The notes under the pieces: generated by a model
Databases searched by the model: none
What the model saw: only the letters and a program-made list of their open reading frames with translations
What the model was told of the DNA's origin: nothing
Made by a program: the position numbers and the translations under genes
Assembly (NCBI GenBank): GCA_965603205.1
Contig: CBFDCC010000001.1
Span: 186,001-250,000 of the forward strand
Source of the DNA: Temperatibacter sp965603205
GTDB lineage: Bacteria > Pseudomonadota > Alphaproteobacteria > Sphingomonadales > Kordiimonadaceae
DNA length: 64,000 nt
Direction: 5' to 3'
Shown: positions 45,407 through 55,547 of the stretch, piece after piece
Position numbering within the stretch: the first letter of the stretch is position 1
How the letters are laid out: each line of letters starts with the position of its first letter

Positions 45407-45512
45407 CTTTTAGGCGGTAAAAAGGTCTAGAAATAAATAACAAGATGACCCATAGTAGAAAATAATAATTGTCCGTACTGTAAATTAAAGATTAAAATTG
45501 AGGGGGTACCTA

Positions 45513-47198
45513 ATGAGTGATACTTATAAGAGCGATATTGAAATTGCGCGTGAATCTGAATCAAAAGATATTGCTGAAATAGCGAAAAAGCTTGGCATAC
45601 CAGATAGCGATCTTATTCGCTACGGCAACGATAAAGCCAAAATCCCGCATAGTTTTTTAAATACACTCGCTGACAAGCCAGACGGTAAATTAATCCTTGT
45701 CACTGCGATCTCGCCAACACCAGCGGGTGAAGGTAAGACAACAACCAGTGTTGGTCTAAGCGATGGTTTGCAGCGTCTGGGTCATAAAGTAGCTGTATGT
45801 CTGCGCGAGCCTAGCCTTGGCCCTTGTTTTGGCATGAAGGGTGGCGCGGCTGGTGGTGGTTACGCTCAGGTGTTGCCAATGGAAGATATCAACCTGCATT
45901 TCACAGGTGATATGCACGCCATTTCTGCTGCTAATAACCTATTATCCGCCATGATCGACAACCATATCTATTGGTCTAATGAGTTGGATATTGATGTGCG
46001 TCGTATCACATGGAAGCGCGCCATTGATATGAATGATCGCTCCTTGCGTCAGATCACCAGCGCACAGGGCGGTATCGCTAATGGCTTCCCACAACAAGCT
46101 GGTTTTGATATCGCAGTAGCCTCAGAGGTGATGGCTATATTCTGTCTGGCGACCGATCTTGATGATCTTCAGCGCCGCCTAGGTAACATTACAGTTGCTT
46201 ATACCCGTGCGCGCAAGCCGATTTATTGCCGCGATGTTAAGGCAGAGGGCGCGATGACAGCGCTTCTTAAGGACGCTTTCCAGCCTAATCTCGTGCAAAC
46301 GATTGAGGGCACACCTGCCTTTATTCACGGTGGTCCTTTTGCCAACATCGCCCATGGCTGTAACTCAGCCGTTGCAACGAAATCCGCGCTAAAGCTTGCC
46401 GATTATGTGGTTACCGAGGCTGGTTTTGGTTCTGACCTTGGCGCAGAAAAGTTTCTTGATATTAAATGTCAAAAGGCAGGTCTGACACCTAGTGCGGTTG
46501 TGCTAGTGGCAACTGTGCGTGCGCTTAAATCACATGGCGGCATCGCGGTGCCTGACCTTAAGCATGAAAATTTAGAAGCGCTGGAAGCTGGCGCTGCTAA
46601 CCTCAAGCGCCACATCAAAAACTTACGCAGGTTTAATCTACCGATTACCGTTGCGGTTAACCGTTTCCCAACGGATACGGACGCTGAAATTGATATGGTG
46701 CAAGCTATTGCAGCCGCTGAGGGTGTTAAGGCCTTTAACTGTACACACTGGAGCGATGGTGGTGCTGGTACGGCTGAGATTGCAGCGCATGTGGTCGAGC
46801 TAACGGGTACTGAGGGCGACAAGCCTTTCGCACCGCTATACCAGCCTGAAACGCCGCTTTGGGACAAAGTAGAGACTATTGCAACTAAGATTTATGGTGC
46901 GAGCGAGATTGCAGCGGACAAGAAAATCCGTGATCAGATTAAGCAGCTTCAAGCTGATGGCTTTGGCCATTATCCTGTTTGTATCGCCAAGACGCAATAT
47001 AGCTTCTCAACTGATCCAGCGCTTAAAGGCGCACCAAGCGATCACGTTGTATCAATCAGAGAAGTGCATCTCGCCTCAGGCGCAGAGTTCATCGTGATTG
47101 TATGCGGCGAGATCATGCGTATGCCAGGCTTACCGCGTGTACCAGCAGCCAATGCCATTGGTGTTGATGAAGCTGGTGAGATTTTCGGGCTCTTTTAA
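45513..47198 (+). CDS. fhs: Formate-tetrahydrofolate ligase
   Basis: A 561-residue enzyme that makes 10-formyl-tetrahydrofolate from formate with ATP. The P-loop TPAGEGKTTTSVGLSDGL and LREPSLGPCFGMKGGAAGGG are diagnostic. The strong AGGGGG ribosome site precedes the ATG at 45513. It stands alone. Use in formate assimilation or one-carbon balance is inferred. Confidence 0.97.
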   Translation: MSDTYKSDIEIARESESKDIAEIAKKLGIPDSDLIRYGNDKAKIPHSFLNTLADKPDGKLILVTAISPTPAGEGKTTTSVGLSDGLQRLGHKVAVCLREPSLGPCFGMKGGAAGGGYAQVLPMEDINLHFTGDMHAISAANNLLSAMIDNHIYWSNELDIDVRRITWKRAIDMNDRSLRQITSAQGGIANGFPQQAGFDIAVASEVMAIFCLATDLDDLQRRLGNITVAYTRARKPIYCRDVKAEGAMTALLKDAFQPNLVQTIEGTPAFIHGGPFANIAHGCNSAVATKSALKLADYVVTEAGFGSDLGAEKFLDIKCQKAGLTPSAVVLVATVRALKSHGGIAVPDLKHENLEALEAGAANLKRHIKNLRRFNLPITVAVNRFPTDTDAEIDMVQAIAAAEGVKAFNCTHWSDGGAGTAEIAAHVVELTGTEGDKPFAPLYQPETPLWDKVETIATKIYGASEIAADKKIRDQIKQLQADGFGHYPVCIAKTQYSFSTDPALKGAPSDHVVSIREVHLASGAEFIVIVCGEIMRMPGLPRVPAANAIGVDEAGEIFGLF

Positions 47199-47213
47199 GA
47201 AGGTATAGTAAGC

Positions 47214-47317
47214 CGTCATTTCCGCGAAGGCGGGAATGACGGGCCGTTCAGGCGCCACTAGTGGCTATCCTCGCATCGGCTCGGCCTCCCGCTTGGTCGG
47301 TACGGGCTTTGCCCTAT
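47214..47317 (-). repeat. Interspersed repeat type 1, copy D (inverted)
   Basis: Reverse complement of the 4027-4126 element, with the hairpin end (ATTTCCGCGAAGGCGGGAAT) next to fhs and the TACCGACCAAGCGGGAGGCC portion next to the E1 gene. It fills the 125-bp convergent gap. Confidence 0.85.
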
Positions 47318-47323
47318 TATTAT

Positions 47324-49678
47324 TTACCTGCGCATGTGGCCATGGGCTGCAACGATGGCTGCGGCATCAATTTTGAAATGCTCATATAGATCAAGCAAAT
47401 CACCCGTCTGGCCAAAGGCCTCAACACCCAGCGGCACAACAGGATTACCCTGAATACTAGCCAGCCACGATAGATTAAGCGGATGACCATCACAAACGGT
47501 GACGATGTCGCAGTCACGCGGTAACATACCAATCAAATCATCAATATGGGAGGTCTGGTCGTCGCCACTTAATTTATGGTTCCTGCGGCATTTTGCCCAA
47601 TCTTGATACAGGCGATCCGTAGAGGTTACGGCCATAACGGCTAAATCCTTATTGTCGGATAATAGCTCCTGCACGGCCAGCATAACCTCTGGTGCTACTA
47701 CACCCGTATAGATTATAGCACTACGGCTACTACGGGTTGGGGGGCGTAACCAATAGGCGCCTTCGATCATGTCAGTCTTGTCTTTTTCACTGAGGGTGCG
47801 TGGTAGCTGCTCTATCTTGCGGCTGGATAGGCGAAAATAAACTGATGAGCCATCATCTTGCTGCATATGGTCAAAACCCCAGTTCATTAGTACGGCTAGT
47901 TCGTCAGCGTAGGCTGGTTCCATATACACCAGACCCGGTTGGCTTAGGCCAATCAGGGGTGTGTTGATAGATTGGTGTGCGCCGCCTTCGGGGCCAAGCG
48001 ATACACCTGATGGCGTGGCAACCAGCATGAAACGCGCGCCTTGATAGGCTGCGTAATTTAAGGCGTCGAGACCGCGCCCAATAAAGGGATCATATAATGT
48101 ACCAACAGGAAACAGGCGCTCGCCAAAATGACGACCCGTAAGGCCGAGCTGACCCAGCAGTGAAAAGAGGTTATTTTCCGCAATGCCGAGGCTGATATGT
48201 TGACCCTTTGGCCCTTTTTGCCAGATGGCCGCGCTTGGAATTTTCTTGTCTTTAAATGTATCAGCAACCACATCACGGTCATATAGCTTGCGGCGGTTCA
48301 CCCATGGCCCCAAGTTAGTGGAAGAGGTCACATCGGGGCTGGTGGTTACAATGCGGTTTGATAGATCGCTATCGCCCTTGCCAAGCTCGAACATGATTTT
48401 ACCAAAAGCTTCCTGCGTTGATAGGCTCTCGCCACTAGGCGTTGAAATAGAGGGAATTTCAATCTTAGCCGCGTGATGGGCTGTGACTTTACGTTTTTGA
48501 TAGGCACAATTGTCAATGAAATGCTGCAATGGTTTCTCTTGGGTCTCTATACCACCAAATTTATCCCACTCGCGGCCTTTTGGCACGCCCATACTTGTTT
48601 GAAATGCATCCATCTGCTTGGGGCTAAGCATACCCGCGTGGTTATCTTTATGCCCTGCGAGCGGCAATCCCTTACCCTTAACCGTATAGGCGATGAAACA
48701 ATGATTTTGTTCATCCTGTGCACCTGCAAAAGCGTCGGTTAATGTTTCCAAATCATGACCGCCAAGGTTCGTCATCACATCACCAAGCGAGAAGTCATCA
48801 TGACTGTCTAAAAATTCATTCATGCCAGACGTACCTGATAGGTCGGATGTTAGCTGCTTGCGCCACTCTATGCCGCCTTGATAGGTCAGCGCTGAATACA
48901 GCTGGTTCGGGCAGTTGTTAATCCAGTTAATGATGGCTTCACCTGCGGGACCATCTTGGGCAGCCAGTAATTTCTTGCCGTATTTTAGCGGGGATACTTG
49001 CCAGCCTAAACTGTCAAAAACACCGCTGATACGGTCAAATAGCGCGTCATCTACGACACCGTCTAGGCTTTGGCGGTTATAGTCAATAACCCACCATAGG
49101 TTACGCACTTTATGTTTCCAGCCTTCTAGCAAGCCTTCAAAAATATTACCTTCGTCAAATTCGGCGTCCCCCGCCAGTGCAATCATTTTACCAGCACGGC
49201 TTTCATCAAACCAATCATGATCGATCATATAATCCTGCGTCAACGAGTTAAACAGCGTGGCAGCTACCCCCATACCAACAGAGCCGGTTGAGAAATCAAT
49301 ATCGGTTTTATCCTTGGTGATAGATGGATAAGATTGAACACCACCAAAGCCCCTAAATAGCGCCATGTCGTCTTTATTCTGCCTGTCCATAAGATACATA
49401 ATAGCGTGCATAATCGGGGAGGCATGGGGTTTCACCGCAATACGGTCCTCGGCCCGCATGCTGTGGAAATATAGCGCGGTTAAGATAGAAGCTGACGAGG
49501 CGCTTGATGCCTGATGACCACCCACCTTAAGCCCATCACGTGAAGGCCTAACATGGTTGGCGTGATGGATCATATAACTGGCAAGCCACAGTATTTTTTG
49601 TTCTAAAACCTCTAGATTTTTCAAATCATTTTCAGTTGCTGAAATAATGGAGGGCTTATGTGTATTTTGGTCTGTCAT
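47324..49678 (-). CDS. Homodimeric 2-oxoacid dehydrogenase E1 (AceE/MdeB-like), often annotated transketolase
   Basis: A 784-residue ThDP enzyme. HQASSASSASILTALYF resembles the AceE N-terminal signature; the ThDP motif starts GDAEFDEGN (about 174) and ends DYNRQSLDG; the pyrimidine domain has E-N-N at SLGIAENNLFSL. It is shorter than AceE (about 890). A divergent Lrp regulator next door repeats the arrangement of mdeR with mdeB, the 2-oxobutyrate dehydrogenase of Pseudomonas putida methionine breakdown, but no methionine gamma-lyase gene is present, so the substrate is open. Confidence 0.8.
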   Translation of the reverse strand: MTDQNTHKPSIISATENDLKNLEVLEQKILWLASYMIHHANHVRPSRDGLKVGGHQASSASSASILTALYFHSMRAEDRIAVKPHASPIMHAIMYLMDRQNKDDMALFRGFGGVQSYPSITKDKTDIDFSTGSVGMGVAATLFNSLTQDYMIDHDWFDESRAGKMIALAGDAEFDEGNIFEGLLEGWKHKVRNLWWVIDYNRQSLDGVVDDALFDRISGVFDSLGWQVSPLKYGKKLLAAQDGPAGEAIINWINNCPNQLYSALTYQGGIEWRKQLTSDLSGTSGMNEFLDSHDDFSLGDVMTNLGGHDLETLTDAFAGAQDEQNHCFIAYTVKGKGLPLAGHKDNHAGMLSPKQMDAFQTSMGVPKGREWDKFGGIETQEKPLQHFIDNCAYQKRKVTAHHAAKIEIPSISTPSGESLSTQEAFGKIMFELGKGDSDLSNRIVTTSPDVTSSTNLGPWVNRRKLYDRDVVADTFKDKKIPSAAIWQKGPKGQHISLGIAENNLFSLLGQLGLTGRHFGERLFPVGTLYDPFIGRGLDALNYAAYQGARFMLVATPSGVSLGPEGGAHQSINTPLIGLSQPGLVYMEPAYADELAVLMNWGFDHMQQDDGSSVYFRLSSRKIEQLPRTLSEKDKTDMIEGAYWLRPPTRSSRSAIIYTGVVAPEVMLAVQELLSDNKDLAVMAVTSTDRLYQDWAKCRRNHKLSGDDQTSHIDDLIGMLPRDCDIVTVCDGHPLNLSWLASIQGNPVVPLGVEAFGQTGDLLDLYEHFKIDAAAIVAAHGHMRR

Positions 49679-49860
49679 GATCTTATTGAAGGCCTTTTAA
49701 ACTAGGATGTATATAGCCTTATTTATAGAATAAGTAGGGTGGTGAGTCATGCTAAACTAACCCTAAATAAGGGTATAAAATGTATATATAGATAAGTATT
49801 TGTTTAATTATTGGTGATATATGCTAAATAGTAAGAGTATATAGCAATTAAGGGTTAATC

Positions 49861-50331
49861 ATGATTCTAGATAAAACGGATTTAAAGATTTTACAGATTT
49901 TGCAATCTGACGCTACGATATCCAACTTAGAGCTGGCCGATAAAGTCTCCTTGTCACCATCGCCCTGCTCAAGGCGGGTAAAGATGTTGAGGGATGAGGG
50001 TTTCTTTCGTGGGTCTGTGACACTTCTAGACCCAAGTGCGGTTGGCCTGCCTGTGAATGTATTTATCCAGATCACCTTAACGCGCCAGAAAAAGCAAAGC
50101 CTGCTAGATTTTGAAGAGACGATTAATCAGTGGCCAGAGGTGATGGAATGTTATTTGATGACGGGGGATTTTGATTATCTCATCCGCGTTGCTGTACCTG
50201 ATTTGGGGGCCTATCAGGCCTTTCTAGAGCGATTAACCGACATAGACGCCATTGGCCATATCAAGAGCAGTTTCTCGCTAAAACAGGTTCGATATAAAAC
50301 CGAATTGCCGCTGGATCATCTTACCGCTTAG
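49861..50331 (+). CDS. Lrp/AsnC-family transcriptional regulator
   Basis: A 156-residue regulator: N-terminal helix-turn-helix (LDKTDLKILQILQ then LADKVSLSPSPCSRRV) and a C-terminal RAM domain with MTGDFDYLIRV for amino-acid binding. It is divergent from the 2-oxoacid dehydrogenase gene across 182 bp and probably controls it in response to an amino acid. An ACCCTaaataAGGGT inverted repeat at 49760-49774 in between is a possible site. Its TAG overlaps the ccoS stop codon on the other strand. Confidence 0.9.
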   Translation: MILDKTDLKILQILQSDATISNLELADKVSLSPSPCSRRVKMLRDEGFFRGSVTLLDPSAVGLPVNVFIQITLTRQKKQSLLDFEETINQWPEVMECYLMTGDFDYLIRVAVPDLGAYQAFLERLTDIDAIGHIKSSFSLKQVRYKTELPLDHLTA

Positions 50332-50477
50332 GGTTCAGGATCGTCGTCAAATAATATGCGGTTTGCTGCCCCGTCCAAATCTTCATATTGATTGGATTTT
50401 ACCGTCCAGATAAAGGCCGCAAGCCCGATTAGACCAAGCAAGAGCGCAACGGGAATTAGATATATAAGTACGTCCAT
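50328..50477 (-). CDS. ccoS: cbb3-type oxidase assembly protein CcoS
   Basis: A 49-residue membrane protein, MDVLIYLIPVALLLGLIGL followed by FIWTVKSNQYEDLDG and a D-D-D-P tail, matching CcoS. One membrane helix. It is needed for cofactor insertion into cbb3 oxidase. It starts 1 bp after the fixI stop and overlaps the lrp stop tail-to-tail. Confidence 0.93.
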   Translation of the reverse strand: MDVLIYLIPVALLLGLIGLAAFIWTVKSNQYEDLDGAANRILFDDDPEP

Positions 50478-50478
50478 T

Positions 50479-52836
50479 TTACTTGTTACCCTTAATCAAA
50501 TTTAGTCGGAAGGCGTTGATGATAACACAAAGCGACGATGATGACATGGCAATTGCCGCTACGAGCGGTGTTACATAACCCATCACTGCCAGCGGCACGG
50601 CAATACAGTTATAGGCAATAGCGAGTCCAAAGTTTTGTTTCACGAGTTTAGTGGAAATTTTAGCCAGTTTGATGGATGAGAAAATGGGCGATAGTAGCTC
50701 TCCTTGAAATACAATGTCGGCGGCATTTTGGCTAATATCTACGGCTGAGGAGGGTGACATGGATACATGGGCGCTGGTGAGTGCGGGTGCGTCATTTAAT
50801 CCATCACCGACAAATAGCACCCGCTTGCCCATAGACTGCAGTGCGTCGATATACGCGGATTTTTCAGCTGGTGGACATTCGCCCTTATAGGCCGTGATAC
50901 CCAAATGCAACGCCATGCTATCGGCTACATAGTTCCTGTCGCCCGTTAGCATATGTACCGCTAGACCCTCTGCGCGTAGATTAGCAATAACGGCACTGCA
51001 ATCCTGTCTGATTTCATCGCTGAAGCAAAAATGGCGCGGTGGTGTATCGCTGTAGGATAGCCAAAATTCAGCGCCTGTATTTGCTTGGTTATGATCAATA
51101 TTTAACCACTGCCTGTTGCCTAACCTGACGGGCTTGCCGCAATAGATACCCTCTAATCCCTTGCCAGGTGTTTCTGTTACGACAAGGGGGATAAGGTCGC
51201 CCTTATAGGCGCCAGATATGGCCTTTGATATGGGGTGCCTGCTGTGGGCGGCTAATGAGGCAGCTAGCTGTAGGTCTTGGTCGGACCAAACACCAGGTAG
51301 TAGGGTTAAATTACCCTTTGTCAGCGTGCCTGTTTTATCAAAAATTACCGTGTCGACTTCGGCAAGTTTTTCCAACGCATCGCCGCTTTTTAGCAAAACG
51401 CCACGCCGCATGAGCAGGCTTGATGCCAGCACTTGGACAACAGGTACAGCAAGACCAAGCGCACAAGGACAGGTAATGATTAAAACGGTTACGGCGTGCA
51501 GCAATGCCACTTGCCACGGCGCACCCATAACGAAAAGCCACCCTAAAAAGGTGAGGAGACTGAGGGCGTGGACTGTCGGTGTATATAGCCGGGCGGCTTT
51601 GTCAGCTAGGCGCACATACCGTGCGTTACCTTGCTCTGCCACTTCCATCATTGAGACAATATCACTCAGCAAACTTTTATGGCTTTCTGCCGTCACTTTT
51701 ATTTTGAGAGGGGCCGTTATATTTTGTGTGCCAGCATAAGTTTTATCACCAATATTGGCTAATTTAGGCATGCTCTCGCCTGTGATCAACGATAGATCAA
51801 TCTCTGAGGCGCCAGAGATAATGATCCCGTCAGCAGGCATAGTATCACCTGCGCTGACGATGGCGATCATCCCTTCTTTTAATGCGGACACGGGGATGGT
51901 TTGCAGGCTGTCACCATCAATGATACGCGCCGTACCCGTTAGCTTTGACAGCAATCCTGCGGCTGATTGTCTGGCGCGACCCTTGGCGCGGGCTTCTAAG
52001 TAGCGACCAATCAGCAAGAAGAAAATTAGCATGACCGCACTATCAAAATAAACATGCTCGCCGTGATTAATGGTTTCAAACAAACTCATCACACAGGCCA
52101 AAGATATGGCCAGTGATATGGGTACATCCATATTGGCGTGACCTTGTTTTATCACACGCAGGGCTGAGCTGAAAAAAGGTTGGCCCGCATATAAGACCGT
52201 CGGGAGGGCGATCAGGGCTGATAACCAGTGAAATAAATCACGGGTCGCCACCCCCATGGTCTCAGCCGTAGTGGTCCACAGCCCAACAGATAGCAGCATG
52301 ATATTGCCCGCAGCAAAACCCGCCACGGCGACTTTGCGCAACAAGCCCAGGTGCTCACTGTTATCGTTTGCTATTGCCGTTTGATCTAATGGTCTAAGGA
52401 TATAGCCATATTTTTCCACGCGCTCTACAGCGGCGTCACTGACCTCGGGTGTGCCAATCCAAGTGAATATCAGACGTTGCGTTGACATATTAACCCGCGC
52501 CGAGATGATACCGGGGGCGGACATACAGGCGCGCTCTATGGTTTGCAGGCAAGCGCCGCAGTGCATGCCTTCTACTGAAACAGATAGACTGTGCTGACCG
52601 CGCTCATCAGTGATAGCAAACTGCGAGAGCATTTTCTTGTGGGCTGGCATCTGGGTTATAGTATGAGCGGCCTCACAGCCAGAACAACAGAACTGTCCAG
52701 ATGGCGAAACAATGTCACTAGTCACTTGTTCACTACCCATGGCTTCACCACAATGCAGGCAAATAACATCACCAAGAGATGTGGTGATTATTTGACTAGG
52801 ATGCGGCTGCTCTGCTGATATGTCTTTGATTGCCAT
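50479..52836 (-). CDS. ccoI: Copper-transporting P1B ATPase FixI/CcoI
   Basis: A 785-residue P-type ATPase that exports copper for cbb3 maturation. An N-terminal zinc-finger-like segment (CLHCGE, then CCSGC) is followed by an HMA domain (GMHCGACLQ), eight membrane helices with the CPC motif (ITCPCALGLAVP), the phosphorylation loop DKTGTLT and hinge GDGLNDAPAL. Two starts are possible: 52836, used here, and 52860; either overlaps fixH by about 50-70 bp. Confidence 0.95.
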   Translation of the reverse strand: MAIKDISAEQPHPSQIITTSLGDVICLHCGEAMGSEQVTSDIVSPSGQFCCSGCEAAHTITQMPAHKKMLSQFAITDERGQHSLSVSVEGMHCGACLQTIERACMSAPGIISARVNMSTQRLIFTWIGTPEVSDAAVERVEKYGYILRPLDQTAIANDNSEHLGLLRKVAVAGFAAGNIMLLSVGLWTTTAETMGVATRDLFHWLSALIALPTVLYAGQPFFSSALRVIKQGHANMDVPISLAISLACVMSLFETINHGEHVYFDSAVMLIFFLLIGRYLEARAKGRARQSAAGLLSKLTGTARIIDGDSLQTIPVSALKEGMIAIVSAGDTMPADGIIISGASEIDLSLITGESMPKLANIGDKTYAGTQNITAPLKIKVTAESHKSLLSDIVSMMEVAEQGNARYVRLADKAARLYTPTVHALSLLTFLGWLFVMGAPWQVALLHAVTVLIITCPCALGLAVPVVQVLASSLLMRRGVLLKSGDALEKLAEVDTVIFDKTGTLTKGNLTLLPGVWSDQDLQLAASLAAHSRHPISKAISGAYKGDLIPLVVTETPGKGLEGIYCGKPVRLGNRQWLNIDHNQANTGAEFWLSYSDTPPRHFCFSDEIRQDCSAVIANLRAEGLAVHMLTGDRNYVADSMALHLGITAYKGECPPAEKSAYIDALQSMGKRVLFVGDGLNDAPALTSAHVSMSPSSAVDISQNAADIVFQGELLSPIFSSIKLAKISTKLVKQNFGLAIAYNCIAVPLAVMGYVTPLVAAIAMSSSSLCVIINAFRLNLIKGNK

Positions 52837-53276
52837 TCCACATAAACTCTTACATCCCACTGTCCATCTAGGGGGAAGTTGATATTTGAACTATATATAC
52901 CTGCTGCAGTCTCTTGCAGTTCAGCTTTAAAATCCAGCCCCTTTTGCGTGGGTCGTGTGATCTCGGCCGTGACGGTGGCGTCTGTTATTGGCTCACCGCC
53001 TTCGCCCAAAAGTGCATACTCCAGTCTATTGCCAACAAGGGTAATAGATCCATCCCAGTTCAAATCAGATTGAGCATCAGCGGCCTTGATGGTGTCATTA
53101 TATTTGATGCCCACCTCGTAAGCACGCGTGGAGACAACGCCTGTATGGGTCTTAGCCGCCATATAAACAAACAGTGCGTCAACAGTGGCAAAGGTCGTGA
53201 AAAACCCTAGAATAACCCATAGGACCTTGCGGCCATACTTGGCGCTTTGTTCGCTTTCACTTAATGTATCAGTCAT
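52788..53276 (-). CDS. fixH: FixH family protein
   Basis: A 162-residue protein with one N-terminal membrane helix (about 17-37) and a periplasmic domain containing TRAYEVGIKYNDTI and a C-terminal GQWDVRVYVEW segment, as in FixH/CcoH, which stabilises the cbb3 complex during assembly. It overlaps ccoG by 8 bp and the start of fixI by about 50 bp. Confidence 0.92.
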   Translation of the reverse strand: MTDTLSESEQSAKYGRKVLWVILGFFTTFATVDALFVYMAAKTHTGVVSTRAYEVGIKYNDTIKAADAQSDLNWDGSITLVGNRLEYALLGEGGEPITDATVTAEITRPTQKGLDFKAELQETAAGIYSSNINFPLDGQWDVRVYVEWQSKTYQQSSRILVK

Positions 53277-54687
53277 GATGTTTGCTCACAAAAGAGGTCT
53301 CGTATGATTCAGTTAATGCACTAGCGTTATCTTTGATAGTGATGGTGAAATTCTTGCGGTGAATATCTTGGTCAGCAGCGAGAATGAAAATTCTATAATG
53401 GCCCACACTATCAGCGTAAACAGGCAAGGTATCTTGTTTAAGGCCGCCAACACCCTGAATTTTTACCAGCGCACCATCAAGGCCGTCCACGGTTAGAGCG
53501 TATGTTTTATCTTCTAATGTTTTATTAAGAATTTTGATGTCATACCCATTGCGGATTGTGCCATCTGATAACTGTACATATAGCGGATTACGATCATGAA
53601 GCACGTGTAATTCTATGGCTGATCTATTCATTAGTCCTGTTAAAATAACAGCAGCAACGAGAACCAGAATTGCGCTATAGGCAATGGTTCGTGGACGCAG
53701 ATAATTTGCTTTGGCAGTCTCACTATTCGTAGACATCAATCCATCATCAGTATCATAGCGAATGAGGCCTTTCGGCAGCTCTAATTTCTCCATAATATTA
53801 TTACAGGCATCAACGCATAGGCCGCAGGCGATACATTCCATCTGCAAACCATTACGGATATCAATACCCATGGGGCAAACCTGAACGCAGGCCGTGCAAT
53901 CAATACAGTGGCCGCGCGTATCCCAGTCTTCGCCTTTTTTATGCTTGCCACGTGTCTCACCGCGGTTGCTGTCATAGCCAATGATTAGGCTGTCTTTATC
54001 GAACATGGCTGACTGAAAGCGCGCATAAGGGCACATATAGGTGCAGACTTGCTCTCTTGCATACCCTGCCATTAAATAGGTTGATAGCGTTAGGGCTATC
54101 ACCCAACCAAGCAGCGTTGGCGGCATGTGTAAATGCAGTAGGTTTTCAAGAACAGTGGGTGCATCATTAAAATAAAATACCCAAGCACCACCCGTTAGGA
54201 AACCGATGAGGAGCCATAGGCTATGGGTTAGGCCCATTTTCCATATTTTATTTAATCCCCAAGAAGCCTTGGCAAGTTTCATGCGGGCATTACGGTCGCC
54301 TTGGACGATACGTTCAACCCAGACAAATAAGTCGGTCCATACGGTTTGCGGGCACATATACCCACACCAAATACGGCCAAATAAACTGGTGACGAAAAAC
54401 AAAGAAATCGCGGCAAGAATTAAGATACCCGTTAGATAATAGACCTCCTGAGGCCATATCTCGATAAAGAAAAAATAGGCACGGCTGTTGGCTAAGTCGA
54501 TGAGAATAGCTTGATCGGGGGCATGTAGCCCCCGATCATATCGCAGGAATGGTGCTAGATAATAGACGCTGAGCGTCAGCACCATCACTATCCATTTTAT
54601 CTTTCTGAATGTCCCCCACACACGTTTTGGAAAAATCCTACTTTGTTTTTCAAACATATTTTCCGCTTTGGCAGGAGACTGAGACAT
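53269..54687 (-). CDS. ccoG: cbb3 oxidase accessory ferredoxin CcoG (FixG)
   Basis: A 472-residue membrane protein with four or five helices, NapH-like CGYMCPQTVW, and two [4Fe-4S] motifs (CIDCTACVQVCP and CIACGLCVDACN, about 265-300), then a C-terminal Ig-like domain. In known systems it reduces copper for the oxidase. It lies 5 bp after ccoP. Confidence 0.95.
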   Translation of the reverse strand: MSQSPAKAENMFEKQSRIFPKRVWGTFRKIKWIVMVLTLSVYYLAPFLRYDRGLHAPDQAILIDLANSRAYFFFIEIWPQEVYYLTGILILAAISLFFVTSLFGRIWCGYMCPQTVWTDLFVWVERIVQGDRNARMKLAKASWGLNKIWKMGLTHSLWLLIGFLTGGAWVFYFNDAPTVLENLLHLHMPPTLLGWVIALTLSTYLMAGYAREQVCTYMCPYARFQSAMFDKDSLIIGYDSNRGETRGKHKKGEDWDTRGHCIDCTACVQVCPMGIDIRNGLQMECIACGLCVDACNNIMEKLELPKGLIRYDTDDGLMSTNSETAKANYLRPRTIAYSAILVLVAAVILTGLMNRSAIELHVLHDRNPLYVQLSDGTIRNGYDIKILNKTLEDKTYALTVDGLDGALVKIQGVGGLKQDTLPVYADSVGHYRIFILAADQDIHRKNFTITIKDNASALTESYETSFVSKHHD

Positions 54688-54692
54688 ATAAG

Positions 54693-55547
54693 CTATTTAC
54701 CTCCGCCGAGTGAGTGAACATAAACTGCTAATTGGCGCACTGTTTGCGCGTCTAGACGGTCTGTCCAAGCTGGCATCATGCCGTGTTTTGGTTTGCGTAT
54801 TTGAGAGCGAACATCATTTTCTGAGCTTGCATATAACCAAATGGCATCCTTTAGATCAGGGGCGCCCATCTCTTGTATGCCGCGCGCATTGTCGCCGTGA
54901 CAACTTGCGCAATTATCGCTAAATACTGTTGCACCAGCATCATCCTTGCTGACTACAAACTTTGCAACCGCGTTAATCTCTTCGGCTGATAGCATGTCAC
55001 CAAATGGCGGCATGTCGGATAGGCGTGTGTCGTCATGCTCGCTGCGAATACCATAGCTAATTGTTGTATGGATATCATCAACGCTACCACCCCAAATCCA
55101 ATCATCGTCATTGAGGTTAGGATAACCAGGTGCACCAGCGCCGCCAGAGCCATGACAGGTGGCACAGTTATCTTTAAAGGCTGATTTCCCACCCGCGATG
55201 GCAAAGCTGTATAGGCTTTCATCAGTCATCACATCATCAAAAGAGGCGACTTCAAACTTACTTAAATACGCTGCTTTACGCGCCATGATCTCGGCTTGTT
55301 GTTCCTGTAACTGGGTATATTGTGTCCAGTTTAAGGAGCCAACAGTGCCACCACGCTCGCCTTCGCCTGAAAATGTAGGCCAGGCAGGATAAAAGAACCA
55401 GTAACCAACACCCCATATTGTGCAGACCAGCCAAACTATTAACCACCAACGTGGTGCAGGGTTATTCAGTTCTTTGATGCCGTCCCAGTCATGACCAGTT
55501 GTCTCAACACCGGTGACTTCATCAGTTATTTTCTTATCATCAGACAT
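54693..55547 (-). CDS. ccoP: cbb3-type cytochrome c oxidase subunit III (dihaem CcoP)
   Basis: A 284-residue subunit with one N-terminal helix (about 33-53) and two cytochrome c domains (CATCHG about 131, CASCHG about 216), each with a downstream Met. It takes electrons from soluble cytochrome c. Its ATG overlaps the ccoQ stop (TAATG). Confidence 0.96.
   Translation of the reverse strand: MSDDKKITDEVTGVETTGHDWDGIKELNNPAPRWWLIVWLVCTIWGVGYWFFYPAWPTFSGEGERGGTVGSLNWTQYTQLQEQQAEIMARKAAYLSKFEVASFDDVMTDESLYSFAIAGGKSAFKDNCATCHGSGGAGAPGYPNLNDDDWIWGGSVDDIHTTISYGIRSEHDDTRLSDMPPFGDMLSAEEINAVAKFVVSKDDAGATVFSDNCASCHGDNARGIQEMGAPDLKDAIWLYASSENDVRSQIRKPKHGMMPAWTDRLDAQTVRQLAVYVHSLGGGK

Noticed and set aside
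49760..49774. Terminator between the E1 gene and lrp
   Set aside because: The ACCCT/AGGGT repeat lies in a divergent promoter region and has no T-tract; it is better explained as an operator.
51218..51739. A 173-codon open frame on the plus strand
   Set aside because: It is antisense to the well-supported copper ATPase gene and has no recognisable features.
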